From: Cymodocea nodosa
Taxonomy: Eukaryota > Streptophyta > Magnoliopsida > Alismatales > Cymodoceaceae
NCBI GenBank assembly: GCA_036874045.1
Contig: JAZBRI010000008.1
Span: 5,595,001-5,659,000 of the forward strand
Length of the DNA: 64,000 bases
Direction: 5' to 3'
Each line of letters opens with the position of its first letter. Position 1 is the first letter of the stretch. Below, piece by piece: positions 1-11,265 of the stretch. The notes under the pieces are model-generated. The model was not told the origin of the DNA and did not search any database. It worked only from the letters and a program-made list of their open reading frames with translations. The position numbers were made by a program, and so were the translations under genes.

Positions 1-710
1 GTTTGATCATGAGCCTTTTGTACTTGAGTAGATAGGTATGTAAGGATTGTTGACCTGAAAAAGGACTCTTGAAATCTAGCAACCTAAGATCCTGATCAGA
101 TCTGGGATTGTTGATTGAAAGCTTGTTACATGGGTACATTAGAAAGCTCCTACATGATTCAAGCTTGTCAAATTAACTTTTAAAGTAAAAAAATAAAAAA
201 GGAAAGAAAAGAAAAAGAAAAAAAACATATACTGTTCTGAAAAGATACAAGTGTTTTGTGAAATGCAGATATCTTATGAATCGAGTATATTTTCTGTTAT
301 CTAGAATTGCTGAAATATGAATTTTGAATTGACTTTTGAAGTTGTTTTAATGGAGATACAATTCTTTATTCTACTTGTCTTAATCATGTTGAATTGGATT
401 GTACTTTGATTCGTATGTTGTTGAAATTTCTTCTAGAAATCTTATTGGAAAATTCAGGATAGCAGATGATGAAAAGAAGAACAAACAATAATATAATTAA
501 CACTTATGTGATGATGATATACTTTGTATGTAATTGACACATATTCTAAGTATATTTGCAGGTTGATTACTGAAACATACAGAATATATATTTTTAGGCT
601 GAATAGAAGAAAAAGAAGAAGAAGAGGAATTAATTCTAGCACTTTTTGAAAGACCAATTAATTAGATCTTAGTTTGCTAAGGGACTAGCAAAATTTAGTT
701 ATGGGGGAAG
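1..710 (+). repeat. Retroelement 3' UTR module ending in a polypurine tract
   Basis: This non-coding stretch lies just upstream of an LTR. Its first 170 bases recur at 14090-14250 (inside copia element Cop1) and, split in two, at 42960-43059 and 45527-45660. It ends in a purine run (703-710, GGGGGAAG) directly before the LTR start TGTTTAGG, which is the expected layout of a polypurine tract and 3' LTR. A run of A and G lies at 181-230. I see no gene. It is probably the 3' end of an element that begins left of the window. Confidence 0.7.
703..710 (+). promoter_or_regulatory. Polypurine tract before G-family LTR copy A
   Basis: GGGGGAAG immediately precedes the TGTTTAG start of the LTR. In LTR retroelements such a tract primes plus-strand DNA synthesis. 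The same arrangement (CGAGGGAAG then TATTTAG) is seen at 46186-46195. Confidence 0.65.
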
Positions 711-1701
711 TGTTTAGGATGAAAAAGTGCATATTATTAACGATTAAATGATGGTTAATTACATAATATTTAGCTTATCATATGAGAATTAAGCCATTAT
801 GTTATAATTACACTATTATATGATTTAATTGAAGAATCTGCTTAATTTTGGGGAATTAATGTCAATTTAGTACATTTTTGAACTATCGGTAAGTTGTAGG
901 CTGTGAAATTCTTAAGTATCCAAATTTTCTAATATTTCGGATAGTTATGTTTAACATACTAAACATATTTCGGACAGTTATGTTTAACAAACCGAATATG
1001 TCGGATAGTTATGTTTATATTGCCGAACAGTTATGTTTTGAAAGAATATTTTATTATTTCTAGAAGTACACGTGTCAAAACCATAATGCATGACTTAAGT
1101 GAACTTTCGGTGAGCTATCTCTAACTATCTGAAATTGCAGCTGGGCATCGGATAGTTATATGTGTAACCCTCTAAAATCTCTTTTTATTTATAAAATAGC
1201 TATGGACACGTGTCATGTTCTGGTAAAGTGACTTAAGTGGATTTTCGATGAGTTAGCTGTAACTATACGAAATGCATCTGAGCATCAGATAGACCTGTAA
1301 CTCACCGAAATGGGTATTTTATTATTAAATTGTTGCTGACACGTGTCGAGATTTGGTAGATTTACTTAAGTTATATATCGGTGAGTTAGCTGTAACTATC
1401 CAAAATGCATCTGAGCATCGGATAGTTAAGTTTATAAGTATCCGAAATGCACCTAAGCATCGGATAGTTAAATTTTTGCACGTGTTTTATAGTTAAATCA
1501 ATGAAGAAAGTCCGTTGAGTTATCTGTAACTCCACAGACTATTTATTTTCTAATATGCCACTGTAGTGGTTGTAGAAACAAGACAGTTGGAAGAAAAACC
1601 ACGATTGCATGTATTGCGCAGGGAGAAGAAATCATCGTCGTTGATATGAATGAAGGAAATCCAACTGACCATTCAAGCAGAAGCAGTTACTATTGAAGAA
1701 A

Positions 1702-1709
1702 TATAAAAG
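1702..1709 (+). promoter_or_regulatory. TATA box of G LTR copy A
   Basis: TATAAAAG lies in mid-LTR and is kept at the same place in copies at 26321-26327 and 52727-52735, and as CTTTTATA on the reversed copy at 58306-58313. This is the likely core promoter dividing U3 from R. Confidence 0.55.
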
Positions 1710-2525
1710 AAAAGAAGAAAAAGAAGAAAAGGGTGTGATCGATGGACGACCAACGTATACAGAGGAGGAGCACCGAGCTTTCTACAGATAGTATCGGCGA
1801 TTCTTCGAAGTATCACACCAACCATCGTTGCCACCACCATATCCACTATAATCACCAACCATCGGAGGTCTGTGAGAATACTTTCTTGATGTCGGGTCGA
1901 TTCCGAGCCAAACACAGTGCCTGACAACCACTGTGAGGAGTGATCGCGTCGCGGGAAGGGAAGCCATTTTCACCAAGCGCCGACTCATATTTCAGGAGAT
2001 CGTAGAGCTTTTAGCCTTGGCTTTGGGTTGATGCTTGTATGCTGAAGAGAAGATTATCTTGCAATTCTGGACTCACGATTCTATAGGGAGAGGAGACAGA
2101 ATTGTAAGTGGTTTAATTTTCAGTGGTGTAATCGCGTTGCGAGTAGTGTCGGAAGTATTTACTATCGAGTGAGATTACTTTACATTTCACCTTTCGCCCG
2201 TTTCCATGTTCATATTAAAACAAAAATACCAAAAATAATTTATCTATGTTTGTATGTTGTATTTGAGTGTTGTATCGTGATTAATGTTATCTTTGTCAGT
2301 GTTGTGATTGTTTTAGTTTTACAGTTTACTGAAATTGGTTCGTTCAAAAGACTTAAAGATTTTAATGGTTATTGTTTGAATTATCTGAATGTTAGTATTG
2401 CTTAATGATCAATCCAGTGTTTACTAACATTAAAGAGCTTAATTGATGTTATTTACAATCTGTGGAATCGCCCAATGGTTGGCCGAATTCCTTTGTGAAT
2501 AGCAGTATTAAAAAGAAAAGACAGG

Positions 2526-2650
2526 CTCGTGGAGTTAACTTAAGTCCACGAGGTTAGTTCGTTGAGTTAGCTATAACTCAACGAACTTTATCCGTTGAGT
2601 TAGCTATAACTCAACGAACTTTATCCGTTGAGTTAATTGTAATTCAACAG
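2526..2650. repeat. Cluster of three near-perfect hairpins in the G LTR
   Basis: 2526-2552 pairs CTCGTGGA with TCCACGAG. 2557-2586 is a perfect 13-bp stem (GTTCGTTGAGTTA) around the loop GCTA. 2593-2616 repeats the unit with a 10-bp stem and the same loop, and a decayed third copy follows at 2626-2648. The same unit recurs in spacers and in LTRs of other families (5854-5875, 8889-8912, 44512-44541, 52456-52477). Confidence 0.85.
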
Positions 2651-2896
2651 AGAGCTTATTGAATATATAAATTTGATTGTTAACAAACTGACAGTTCTAA
2701 ACTTTTCAGCAATTCCCTATGGGATCGACCTGTACTTGCACACTAATACAATAGACACTGTGCACTTGCAGTTAAAGTACAAATTGGAATTAATATCTAA
2801 ATTGTATTAAATGTTGTTTGTTTACTTCTAAAAGATAGAATAGGCATAAAGATAAATTAACTAAGTAAAAACAGAAGTAACAAATCCATGTTTTTC

Positions 2897-2914
2897 TGGT
2901 GTAGTGTTGGGAAA
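2897..2914 (+). promoter_or_regulatory. Primer-binding-site-like sequence (tRNA-Asp type)
   Basis: TGGTGTAGTGTTGGGA lies just past the LTR and resembles the TGGCGCCGTTGCCGGGGA complement of plant tRNA-Asp used by Athila/Tat elements, with several differences. A better-kept version is at 17939-17956. Here it runs almost directly into reverse transcriptase, so gag, protease and the N-terminal part of RT are missing from this position. Confidence 0.5.
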
Positions 2915-2923
2915 ACACAAACA

Positions 2924-5449
2924 ACAGTTATTAGGAATGAAAGTCAGGACTTGATACCTACTAGAATTCAATCAGGTTGGAGAGTGTGTATAGACTATAG
3001 AAAGCTGAATGCTGTGACTAGGAAAGATCATTTTCCCTTATATTTTATAGATCAAATGCTAGAGAAATTAGTAGGGCAATAATATTTTTGTTTCCTAGAC
3101 AGGTATTTAGGATATAACCAAGTTCCAGTAGCATTAGAGTATCAAGAGAAAACAACTTTCACCTATCCTAATGGAACTTATGCTTTTAAGAGAATGCCAT
3201 TCGGATTATGCAATGCACCAGCCACCTTTCAAAGGTGTATGCAGGGCATATTCACTAGAATGACTGAAGATTTTTTAGAAATATTTATGGATGATTTTAC
3301 TGTTTATGGAACTTCATATGAAGTGTGTTTAGACAATTTAGACCAAGTATTAAAATGCTGTGTGGAAAAAAATCTGGTTTTAAATTGGGAAAAATGTCAC
3401 TTCATGGTTAATCAAGGAATCATCTTGGGTCATGCTGTTTCAAAGAAGGGGTTGGAAGTAGATAAAGCTAAAATAGAAGTAATTTCTAATCTACTAGAAC
3501 CTAAATCAGTAAAAGATATTAGATCATTTCTAGGACATGTTGGATTTTATAAAAGATTTATTAAAGATTTTAGCAAAATAGCTAGACCTTTAACTAATCT
3601 ATTAAAAGATGTCTCATTCAACTTTGATAAAAATTTTAAAGAAGCATTTTTCAAGCTTAAAATTAGCTTAATTTCAACTCCTATAATTCAAGCACCTGAT
3701 TGGAGCCATCCATTTGAATTAATGTGTGATGCATCTGATTTTGCTATAGGAGTAGTGTTGGGACAGAAGATAGAAAAATCTCCTAGAGTGATTCATTATA
3801 CAAGCTAAACCTTAAATGATGCTCAAGTTAATTACACAACTACTGAAAAAGAGCTGTTAGCTGTTGTGTTTGCCTTAGAAAAGTTTAGATCATATCTGAT
3901 TGGAGCTAAAGTGATAGTATACACGGATCATTCAGCTTTAAAACACTTAATAGTAAAGAAAGAGACTAAACCTATATTGATCCGATGGATATTATTATTA
4001 CAAGAATTTGATCTAGAAATTAAAGATAAAAAAGGTTGTGAGAACGTAGTAGCAGATCATTTATCATGATTAAAAATAGAAAAATTAAATATTGAAATTA
4101 AGGATAATTTTCCTGATGAACAGTTAATGACCATCAACACAATGCCTTGGTATGTAGACATAGTTAATTACTTAGTTACTAGTTTAACACCTAATGATTG
4201 TAATAGACAGGATAAGAAATTGTTCTTTTCAAGAGTGAGATATTACTATTGGGAAGACCCATACTTATTTAAGAAATGTCCTGATCTAGTTTTAAGGAGG
4301 TGTGTTCCAGAAACTAAATATCAGAGCATATTGTCTTTCTGCCATGACCAAGCATATGGAGGACATTTTGGTTCAGGAAAAATTGCTGCAAAAATTTTGC
4401 AATGTAGATTTTATTGGCCGACACTATTCAAAGATGCTCATAAATATTGCTTAAGCTGTTTAAAATGTCAACAAATAGGAAGAATATCAAAGAGGAATAT
4501 GCTACCTCTTAATCCTATTATTGAGGTTGAAATCTTTGATATGTGGGGAATAGATTTTATGGGTCCATTTCCTACGTCTAATCAATTTAATTATATATTA
4601 TTGGGGGTGGATTATGTATCTAAATGGATAGAAGCTATTCCTACAAAAACTAATGACAACAAAGTGGTAATACATTTTATAAGAACCAATATAATTGCTA
4701 GATTTGGAATACCTAAAGCTATTATCAGTGATAGAGGAACTCATTTCTGTAATAAAAGTTTTGAAGCCTTAATGAAGAAATATGAAGTAAACCATAAAAT
4801 TGCAACATCATATCATCCGCAAACAAGTGGACAAGTAGAAAGTGCAAACAAACAAATTAAGTTAATCTTAGAAAAAGTAGTAAATCCTACTAGAACAGAT
4901 TGGGCTAATAGATTGATAAATGTACTTTAGGCTTATAGAACTGCTTACAAGATAAGCTTAGGTATGTCACCTTTTAGGCTAGTATATGGAAAAAGTTGTC
5001 ATTTACTAGCTAAAATTAAACATAAAGCTTATTGGGCATTAAAAACTCTGAACACTAATTTAAATCAAGCTGCTGAAAATAGGAAAATACAATTGACTGA
5101 ATTAGAAGAATTTAAGAATGAAGCTTATTTGAGAACTGTAAGAGAAAAAGAGAAAATGAAGTTCTAGCATGATAAGAAAACTATTCCAAAAACCTTTGAA
5201 ATAGGACAAGAAGTATATCTTTATATGACTAGACTCCATAACCATCTAGAAAAATTATGATCTAGATGGGCAGGACCTTACATAGTTCGAAATATTTATC
5301 CCTATGGAGTTATTGAAATTGAAAATCCTAAAAATCAGAACATATTTAAAGTAAATGGACAAAGACTTAGACCTATTTTGAATATACCAAAAAGTTCTTT
5401 TGGAATTGTAGAAGAAGTAAGAGTAGAAGACTACTCGAGCTTTATTTAG
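2924..5449 (+). pseudogene. pol: Gypsy (Athila/Tat-like) pol fragment: RT, RNase H, integrase
   Basis: This is polyprotein for reverse transcription and integration. It is one uninterrupted reading frame broken only by stop codons (3080, 3806, 4067, 4928, 5165, 5258), with no frameshift. RT starts mid-domain at the stretch before [12 protein letters not shown] and carries [16 protein letters not shown] and the catalytic IFMDDF (about 3285). RNase H follows ([38 protein letters not shown]). Integrase has a CLKC zinc-finger half at about 4460, then core Asp ([10 protein letters not shown]), Asp (ISDRGTHF) and Glu (SGQVESANKQ), and a C-terminal SRWAGPYIV/VNGQRLRP segment. The stop at 4928 replaces the usual Trp of LWAYRTAYK. 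Protease, gag and the RT N-terminus are absent upstream, where the frame joins LTR/primer-site DNA. It is inactive as it stands. Lineage assignment is from motifs only. Confidence 0.93.
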
Positions 5450-6235
5450 TAAGAAATTTTTTAAGTATATATATAAAAAAAAAAACTTATTTAAAACATA
5501 ATCACAGTTCAATCGGAAGAAATTGTCAGTTTTACCGAAATATGTTTTAAAAAGAAAAAAATCGTTGTGGTTCAATCGACAGGATCCATCGATCTGACCG
5601 AAATGCAAAAACATAAAATATATATATTATATTTAGTTAAGTGTCGGTGTTATCGAAGTATAGTATTGATTCAATCGATAGAAAAAAAGAAAATATATAA
5701 TTTCAGTTCAACCAAGGAATGTAACGGTTTGACCGAAAACTTTTGAAGTGTTAAAAAATTAAGAATCGGTTAGACCGGAAATTCTTCGGTCTAGACCGAA
5801 GAAAAAAATATTATTACATGTATTTTTATTAGATATAACTTTACGAAAAGTCTGTTGAGTTACACTTAACTCAACGAACTTACTCTATTGAGTCTAGGAT
5901 AAGTTAACGAACTTACCTTGTTGAGTTAAACTATAACTCAACGGAGTATTGCAGTTAAGTCCACGGACTTAGTCTGTGGAGTTAACTGTAATTCCACGGA
6001 TGAGAGAGCGAGAGATGTGTAGGAAATGATTTGATTACTTGCCTAAACTTAGGGCTTATTTATATTAAACTTAGGGTTTGGGGGCATTATCCACAGAAAC
6101 ATATAGAACTTAGAACAGTAAATATTAGAGCGACTCCGTTCTATTGCATAACTCCACGATGAGGAAGATGACACCTGAGTTCTAGGAAAAGGCAGTGACA
6201 CGTCAGAATTTCTTAATGACTCGGAGGAATGACAC
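5450..6235. repeat. Palindrome-rich spacer between pol and the T32 ORF
   Basis: No coding signal. 5500-5810 repeats a TCGGTC/GACCGA-type motif in both orientations and ends in a perfect palindrome (5782-5803). 5850-6000 switches to GTTGAGTTA/TAACTCAAC hairpins (5854-5875; another near 5920-5942) and GTCCACGGA/TCCGTGGA variants. A GAGAGCGAGAG run follows at 6003. The same hairpin class separates the later cistrons (8820-8960, 36690-36960, 38690-38770). Confidence 0.75.
5782..5803. repeat. Perfect 22-bp palindrome
   Basis: The half-site TTCTTCGGTCT is followed directly by its exact reverse complement with no loop. It is the best-kept member of the TCGGTC/GACCGA motif series scattered over 5500-5810. 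Confidence 0.95.
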
Positions 6236-8377
6236 ATGAGGCAGAAAATCAAAAATACGAAGAGGGAAAAAGAGCTAAAAAAGGTAGAATCTGACCTTTT
6301 CTATTGGAGGAAAGAGTTAGTAGATTTAGATATACAAATTCCTCGGATAATGGAAACTAGAATCAAAATTGTTGTAAGTAAAGAAAGAAAAATCAGGCCA
6401 AATAATGAAGTTGCCCTAGAACTAATCCAACGTAAGTCCCGACTCTGGTTCAAAAGATGCGTAGGTAGACGAGCTCGATGGGCGATCTAGGAGCAACAAA
6501 GGAAAGAAAATGAAGAACAAGAGGAACCAACTACTGAAAGACCTGTTCCTGAGGAATAGCAGCTAGGACCTTCAGTTCCACCACCAAGGCCGTTGGAACG
6601 AGCAGCAATTTTGGGGCCTTCTACTGAAGAAGAAAGAAGAGAATTTCAAGAACAGGTTCAAATAGAAAAAGACCAAGGAGAACCAGAAGAATTGGCATTA
6701 GCTATAGCACATCTGGTGTTTGATGCACGGTGCAAAAAGAGGGCTGTAGAAAAGCTAAAAGCCCAATATAAAATCAAAGTGGAACAACATCGTGAAGCTA
6801 CTACCAGACCTACTGCAAAAGGAGATGAAGCTGGTCCTTCGAGACCAGTAATTATGGAAAGTGTTAAACAGGAAGAGCTAGTAATTGTGGCTTAAAAGCT
6901 TGCAGAGCCTATTTTTGTGGATTTAATCTCAAACGAGGAAGAGGAAGACCAGACACAATTAATTAGAAAAAGGAAAGGAAAAGAGTTAGTGTTTGAATAT
7001 CAATAGAAGATTAAATCTGAAAGACAAATGTCAGTAGAGCCTATAGAGCCAAATTTTGTAAACCTGCTATCCGATTCTGAAGAGGAGCAGGAGCAGCAGC
7101 AGTAAGAGCAAAGAGAAGAAGAAAAATAAGTTGAAACTATTCTATAGCCTATACAAATAGAAGAAATAGAAATTAAGGCAGAAGCTGATTTGCCCGGAAC
7201 TCCATCCCAATCTGCCACAAAATTAAAAAGAATAATGACAATGCAGATTGGTAGTCAGGAGAAAGAAGAAAAAAAAAAAAGTGAATAAGAAGCTGAATAA
7301 GTATATATGGAAAGAGATGACTCGACAGATTCCACCGAAGAGCAAAGAACTCTTTAGCAAATTTTGGACAGTATTCAAGATAGAGTGGAGAGTTCTACCG
7401 GCTCACCACCACAGACAAAAGCAAAAGCAAAAATGCCAAAATCTGTGGAGCATTTTTAGTAAGTATAAGTTCAGCATTTGGAAGAGGAAGTTCAAGAACA
7501 AACCCCTCGGGAGCAACAAATGCATATTCCTAATCCTTTTGAAGCAACAGTTTTAAATGAAGTACACTTTTGGAGTCAGGAAGCTTATGACAAATACCAA
7601 GAGATTAGGGGTTATGATATCATTTACAGTAGACCAGTAAATTGGGATGGAATGCAAGAAATCAAAGATTTATTTGAATTCCAAGGTCTATTGCAATATA
7701 TTTCTCAAGAAAGAGGGCATGTAGTATATGTGAATCTCGTGCATTACTTTTATGCAAACTTAAGAGAAGGAGGAGGATTAATTTCCAATGTAGAGGAAGT
7801 TGATATACAGATAACACCAAAGCTTCTCCACAACATTCTTGGATTGAAGAATGAAGGATTAGAAATTCTGGAAAGCACAACTGCAGTCGAGTGGACAGAG
7901 CAAGCAATAAAGGATTGTTTAGCTATCAATCCTGGTATGCTATTATTAAATAGACTAAAGCAGCTAAATGGTACAACACACATGATAGCAAACATTCTAA
8001 TTAAGAATGTCTACCAATGACAAGGCCATGATATAGAACTAAGTCAATTTGTCAAGTGGGCCACATATGTAGTTATGAACAGAATTCAGATAAATTGGTA
8101 TGTAGTTTTTATCTCCAAGCTGAAAGTAGTAAAGAAGAAATTATTTTATGGAGATTTGATTCCACTACTGATGGTGGACTATATTGATTTCATGAAATGG
8201 GCATCTAAAAAGATCAGATCAAGAGCTGTTTCAGTGAAAGAATACAGAAATTATGTAGCTGCAAAGATTGCTGAACCTTTTGGAGGAATTACAAGAGTTG
8301 TAGAAAGGATTAACCAATTAGAGCAACAAGTAGAAAAGCTCCAAAAGGAAGTAGATGAACTTAAGAGAAAAGATTAA
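6236..8377 (+). pseudogene. Third ORF (T32): plant transposon-protein-like domain, broken by stops
   Basis: About 714 codons in one frame, with point-mutation stops only (for example 6488, 6557, 6893, 7003, 8018). The N-terminal part is charged and rich in Lys and Glu. The middle holds Gln/Glu-rich low-complexity segments (6900-7450). A conserved domain follows (7540-8180): FEFQGLL, GHVVYVNLVHYFYANL, SNVEEVDIQITPKLLHNILG, LNRLKQLNG, INWYVVFISKLK and KKLFYGDLIPLL. The C-terminus is a heptad-like coiled coil (INQLEQQVEKLQKEVDELK). This matches what I recall of the plant-only 'putative plant transposon protein' domain (Pfam Transposase_32), whose function is not known to me. Homologues occur at 34459-36245 and 48178-50734. 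It lies where Athila elements carry an env-like ORF, but I see no signal peptide or membrane segment. The start at 6236 is the first ATG of the frame and is uncertain. Confidence 0.7.
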
Positions 8378-9453
8378 AATTGTATCGTTCGTCTACTTGT
8401 AATTGTATATATTTGTATGAAAAATATCTAACTGATTGTAATATACACTATTCATATAAATGAATGTATGTTTTTCAGATGTTTTTGCATTTGTGTTTGA
8501 GAATAATGTATTGGATGAACTATCTTGAATATTAAATAACTGTTTGAACATTATGCAATCTGCTGAATGACAAGATTAAAGGCACGATAACGAATTAATG
8601 CTTGAAAATATCTGCATGCTGCAAAGTAAAATTTAAATTCTGCACAACATGAAATGAACTGCAAGTTAAATATTTATATAATGTTCAGATGTAAATGAGT
8701 TTTAATTAGAATGCTGCATTAATGACATGCATTTAATTTTATTTAAGTTGGAAAATGCAAGAGAGAAGAAAAGTATAGAAGTTAATACGAGGAGTAAACT
8801 TAGAGGTTGCTAAGTGTTAACTCAATAAGGTAAGTCCATTTAGTTAACCTTAACTCCACCAGATCAATAATATAATATAAGGTCACTCCGTTGAGTTATC
8901 TGTAACTCAACGAAGTTAGTCCATGGAGTTATCTGTAACTCAACGAGGTTAGTTCGTGGATTAAGCTAAACAATTATTCTTTTAGCCACGAATGAAACTT
9001 CGTGGGTTTAGCGGTTACTGAAATTTGAAATTAGAAGTAGCAGATGTACCCATAAAAATAGGAACCATACTATACGTTAAAAGACACGTTCTTGCAACAA
9101 GATTCATTTGCTTTGTGGACGTGCATTATAAATATAGAATATAATGTTATTTACAAGTTACCAGCATTTGAGAAAATAAAATTCATTGGGGAACTGGAAG
9201 GAGAAGCAGTTGATTCAACTTCATCCATCAACAACTATTTACTGAATATAAAGCTTCAGACTGGTACGTAATTACTCTTTTGTTATTTTATTTTTTGTTA
9301 AGAGTTTATGAGCACATGGATTCGTTCTCCTAGCACTAAATGATTAGTAAGAACACATACAAAGGATTATTCAACACAGAGGCATACCGAAAAATTTACT
9401 AAATTGGACTTTAATGAAATCCTTAGGGGTGTAGCTAACCTTTCTTTAAAAGA
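8377..9453. repeat. Spacer between T32 and gag, with hairpins
   Basis: No gene seen. It aligns by eye with 36246-37450, the T32-gag spacer of the second copy, including the tail just before gag (AAATCCTTAGGGGT). It carries hairpins at 8889-8912 (10-bp stem CGTTGAGTTA, loop TCTG) and a repeat at 8925-8946. A target-site copy (AAAGA, 9449-9453) marks insertion of Cop1. Confidence 0.7.
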
Positions 9454-11065
9454 TGTTGAGTATTTTTGTTTTGATGATGTGTGCTGAATGAAAATAATCA
9501 TATTTGCTCAATTACTATTGCTTGTGAAAAGAAATTAAAATCATCAATTAATACAGAAAAAGCTTACTGATATAAATATTTGTTTGTATTGGATCTGAAG
9601 TTAATAACTAGTCGTTTCGTTGCATTAATTTCTCATTTAACTAAACGTTAAGTTAACGTGTGTTTTTATTGAAAAGCATGATATGTTTTAATGTTATATC
9701 TTCTGTATCATGAACAATGCACGTTTAGACAACTTGTTAAGTTAGAGTTTTATTTGTATAGAGGTCATGTGAGAACTCGTTAAGTTAGAGGCTTAAAGGT
9801 TAAAATAGGTCACGTGATAACTCGTTAAGTTAGTGAGTAAAAGAAGAGACGAACTCGTTAAGTTAGTGTTATACACGTAGTGAAATTATAAGTTACGAAT
9901 GTTGTATTGTATCACGTGAGGTGCACATGTTTAACTCGTTAAGTTAACATAACTAAACGTGTTGAGTTGCTATATTGAACACTAAGGCAACGCGTTAGGT
10001 TAGCATTATAAACTTAAGTTGTTATTTTTGCACGTGGTAAAATTCTTATTATAAAAACATTTGTTTATTACTGGTTCGTTGAGTTATCATAACACAATGG
10101 AAATGGTTCATTGAGTTATCATAACACAATGGAGATGGTTCGTTGAGATATCATAACACCACAGACATAGTTCGTTGAGTTAGCTACAGTACTTGTCACG
10201 TGAAATGGCACATGAGGAACTCGTTAAGTTAGAAACGTTAAGTTATATATATACTTGTGTTACTCGTTTAGTTAACATTAAAGTAACGACTTCTTATTAC
10301 ACTGATGAAAAACTTTTGGACGAGAAAGTTTATTTTGCAGGAAATTTTTCAGAGATCCAAGACTGATGATTAAAGAAAATTCAAAATATAAACGTAGGTT
10401 AGAACGTGTGTGTTTCGATGAAGGAAAAAGAAAAGACGTGGAGAAGTGGAAAACTGGTAATGGTTAAACGTGAAGGATATGCATGAAATGAAGATACAGT
10501 ATAAAAGGCAAAGAATTCTCGTTGATCAATTTATCCTTGCACACAAAAAGAAAAATCTTTTCAAGGATCAAACCATCCCTGCACACCAAAAGAAAAATCT
10601 TTTTCAGGGATGAAAAACACATTCTCGGGGAAAATCTCTCAAGTGGAAGAAAGTTCAGTGAAGCATAAAAAGGTAAGATTTTCGTCATTGAAGATTTGAA
10701 GTATCAAAAGAAAGCAAATTCGGTGAAGCATGAAAAGATAAGATATTCGTCACTGAAGAATTGCTGAAGAAGAAAAAGAAGAAGAAGAAAGATCTCAAAC
10801 AAGGAGAAAAGTTTTAAATTCCGCAAATTAGTTTTCTCTATTTGTAGTTATGAAATTGTTTAAATGATACATGGTATCAAAATATAATTGCATCTACAAT
10901 TTCTGAGGAGAATTGAATTGTATATTGTAATTGAAACCTTGAATAAAAATGATTTTATGAAAACAATGTCTCGACTTGTTTTTGAGTTTTAAAGTTTCAA
11001 TTATATTTCAGAAAATATTAAAAATACACAATCCACCCCCTCTTGTGTAGCCATACGATCCTACA
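9454..11065 (+). repeat. Cop1 5' LTR (1,612 bp)
   Basis: Begins TG and ends CA, followed by two bases and a tRNA-iMet-type primer site. 9600-10290 repeats CGTTAAGTTA and CGTTGAGTTA units many times, for example three tandem GTTCRTTGAGTTATCATAACAC units at 10076-10170. Its last 615 bases match 14391-15006. Pieces recur at 25534-25842 and, reversed, at 27207-28100. Confidence 0.92.
10500..10508 (+). promoter_or_regulatory. TATA box of the Cop1 5' LTR
   Basis: TATAAAAGG, identical at 14440-14448 in the 3' LTR remnant. Likely core promoter; transcription would begin about 30 bases downstream. Confidence 0.65.
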
Positions 11066-11067
11066 AG

Positions 11068-11080
11068 TGGTATCAGAGCT
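11068..11080 (+). promoter_or_regulatory. Cop1 primer-binding site (tRNA-iMet type)
   Basis: TGGTATCAGAGCT lies two bases after the LTR end and is the classic complement of the plant initiator-Met tRNA 3' end, where minus-strand synthesis is primed. Confidence 0.9.
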
Positions 11081-11265
11081 TTGTGAATAATCTTTGATAT
11101 AAAATCAATACCAACTTATTTAATATCATTGATTATTCTACCTTCCTTGTTTTTAAACGGAAATTAATATCTGAGCATACGTTTAACTTTCATGAATTAA
11201 GGCTCAAGTTGTTTTAAAATTTTTTGACTGTTTAAAATCAAATAGGTTGAAAAATTTAAGGTAAG

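Larger units (their letters stand above)
711..2890 (+). mobile_element. LTR of family G, copy A
   Basis: This LTR of about 2.2 kb begins TGTTTAGGATG. Other copies are 25192-27206 (+), 39528-41353 (-), 57096-59323 (-) and, interrupted, 46195-53270 (+). The first half (880-1500) is full of the motif CGGATAGTTA and its complement, often paired as hairpins, for example 1439-1466. A TATA box (1702-1709) precedes a GC-richer, transcribed-looking region (1740-2110). The tail contains a stretch near 2710-2785 ('gatcgacctgtacttgcac' and following) that is typical of Athila/Tat LTR ends. The exact 3' boundary is uncertain: solo copy C suggests about 2890, solo copy D suggests later. Confidence 0.8.

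Noticed and set aside
1673..1988. Minus-strand open frame in G LTR copy A that also appears in copies B (26254-26532) and D (58103-58342, on the plus strand), with a hydrophobic segment.
   Set aside because: It is antisense to the transcribed part of the LTR and is shared simply because the LTR DNA is shared. No family match, no own promoter seen, and copy C does not keep it open.
711..2923. Copy A considered as a solo LTR inserted in gypsy pol.
   Set aside because: The left flank is a 3' UTR with polypurine tract, not pol, and no matching 5-bp duplication is found on the two sides.
7248..7556. 102-codon frame overlapping the T32 ORF.
   Set aside because: Shadow in another frame of the Lys/Glu-rich linker; the T32 frame runs through it.
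9770..10290. Regularly spaced CGTTAAGTTA/CGTTGAGTTA units considered as a CRISPR-like array.
   Set aside because: Units are short, variable and unevenly spaced, often inverted, and lie inside a retrotransposon LTR of a plant genome.
11068..11080. tRNA-like sequence at primer sites (also 17939-17956, 54497-54508).
   Set aside because: These are short complements of tRNA 3' ends used as primer sites, not tRNA genes; no cloverleaf could be found around them.
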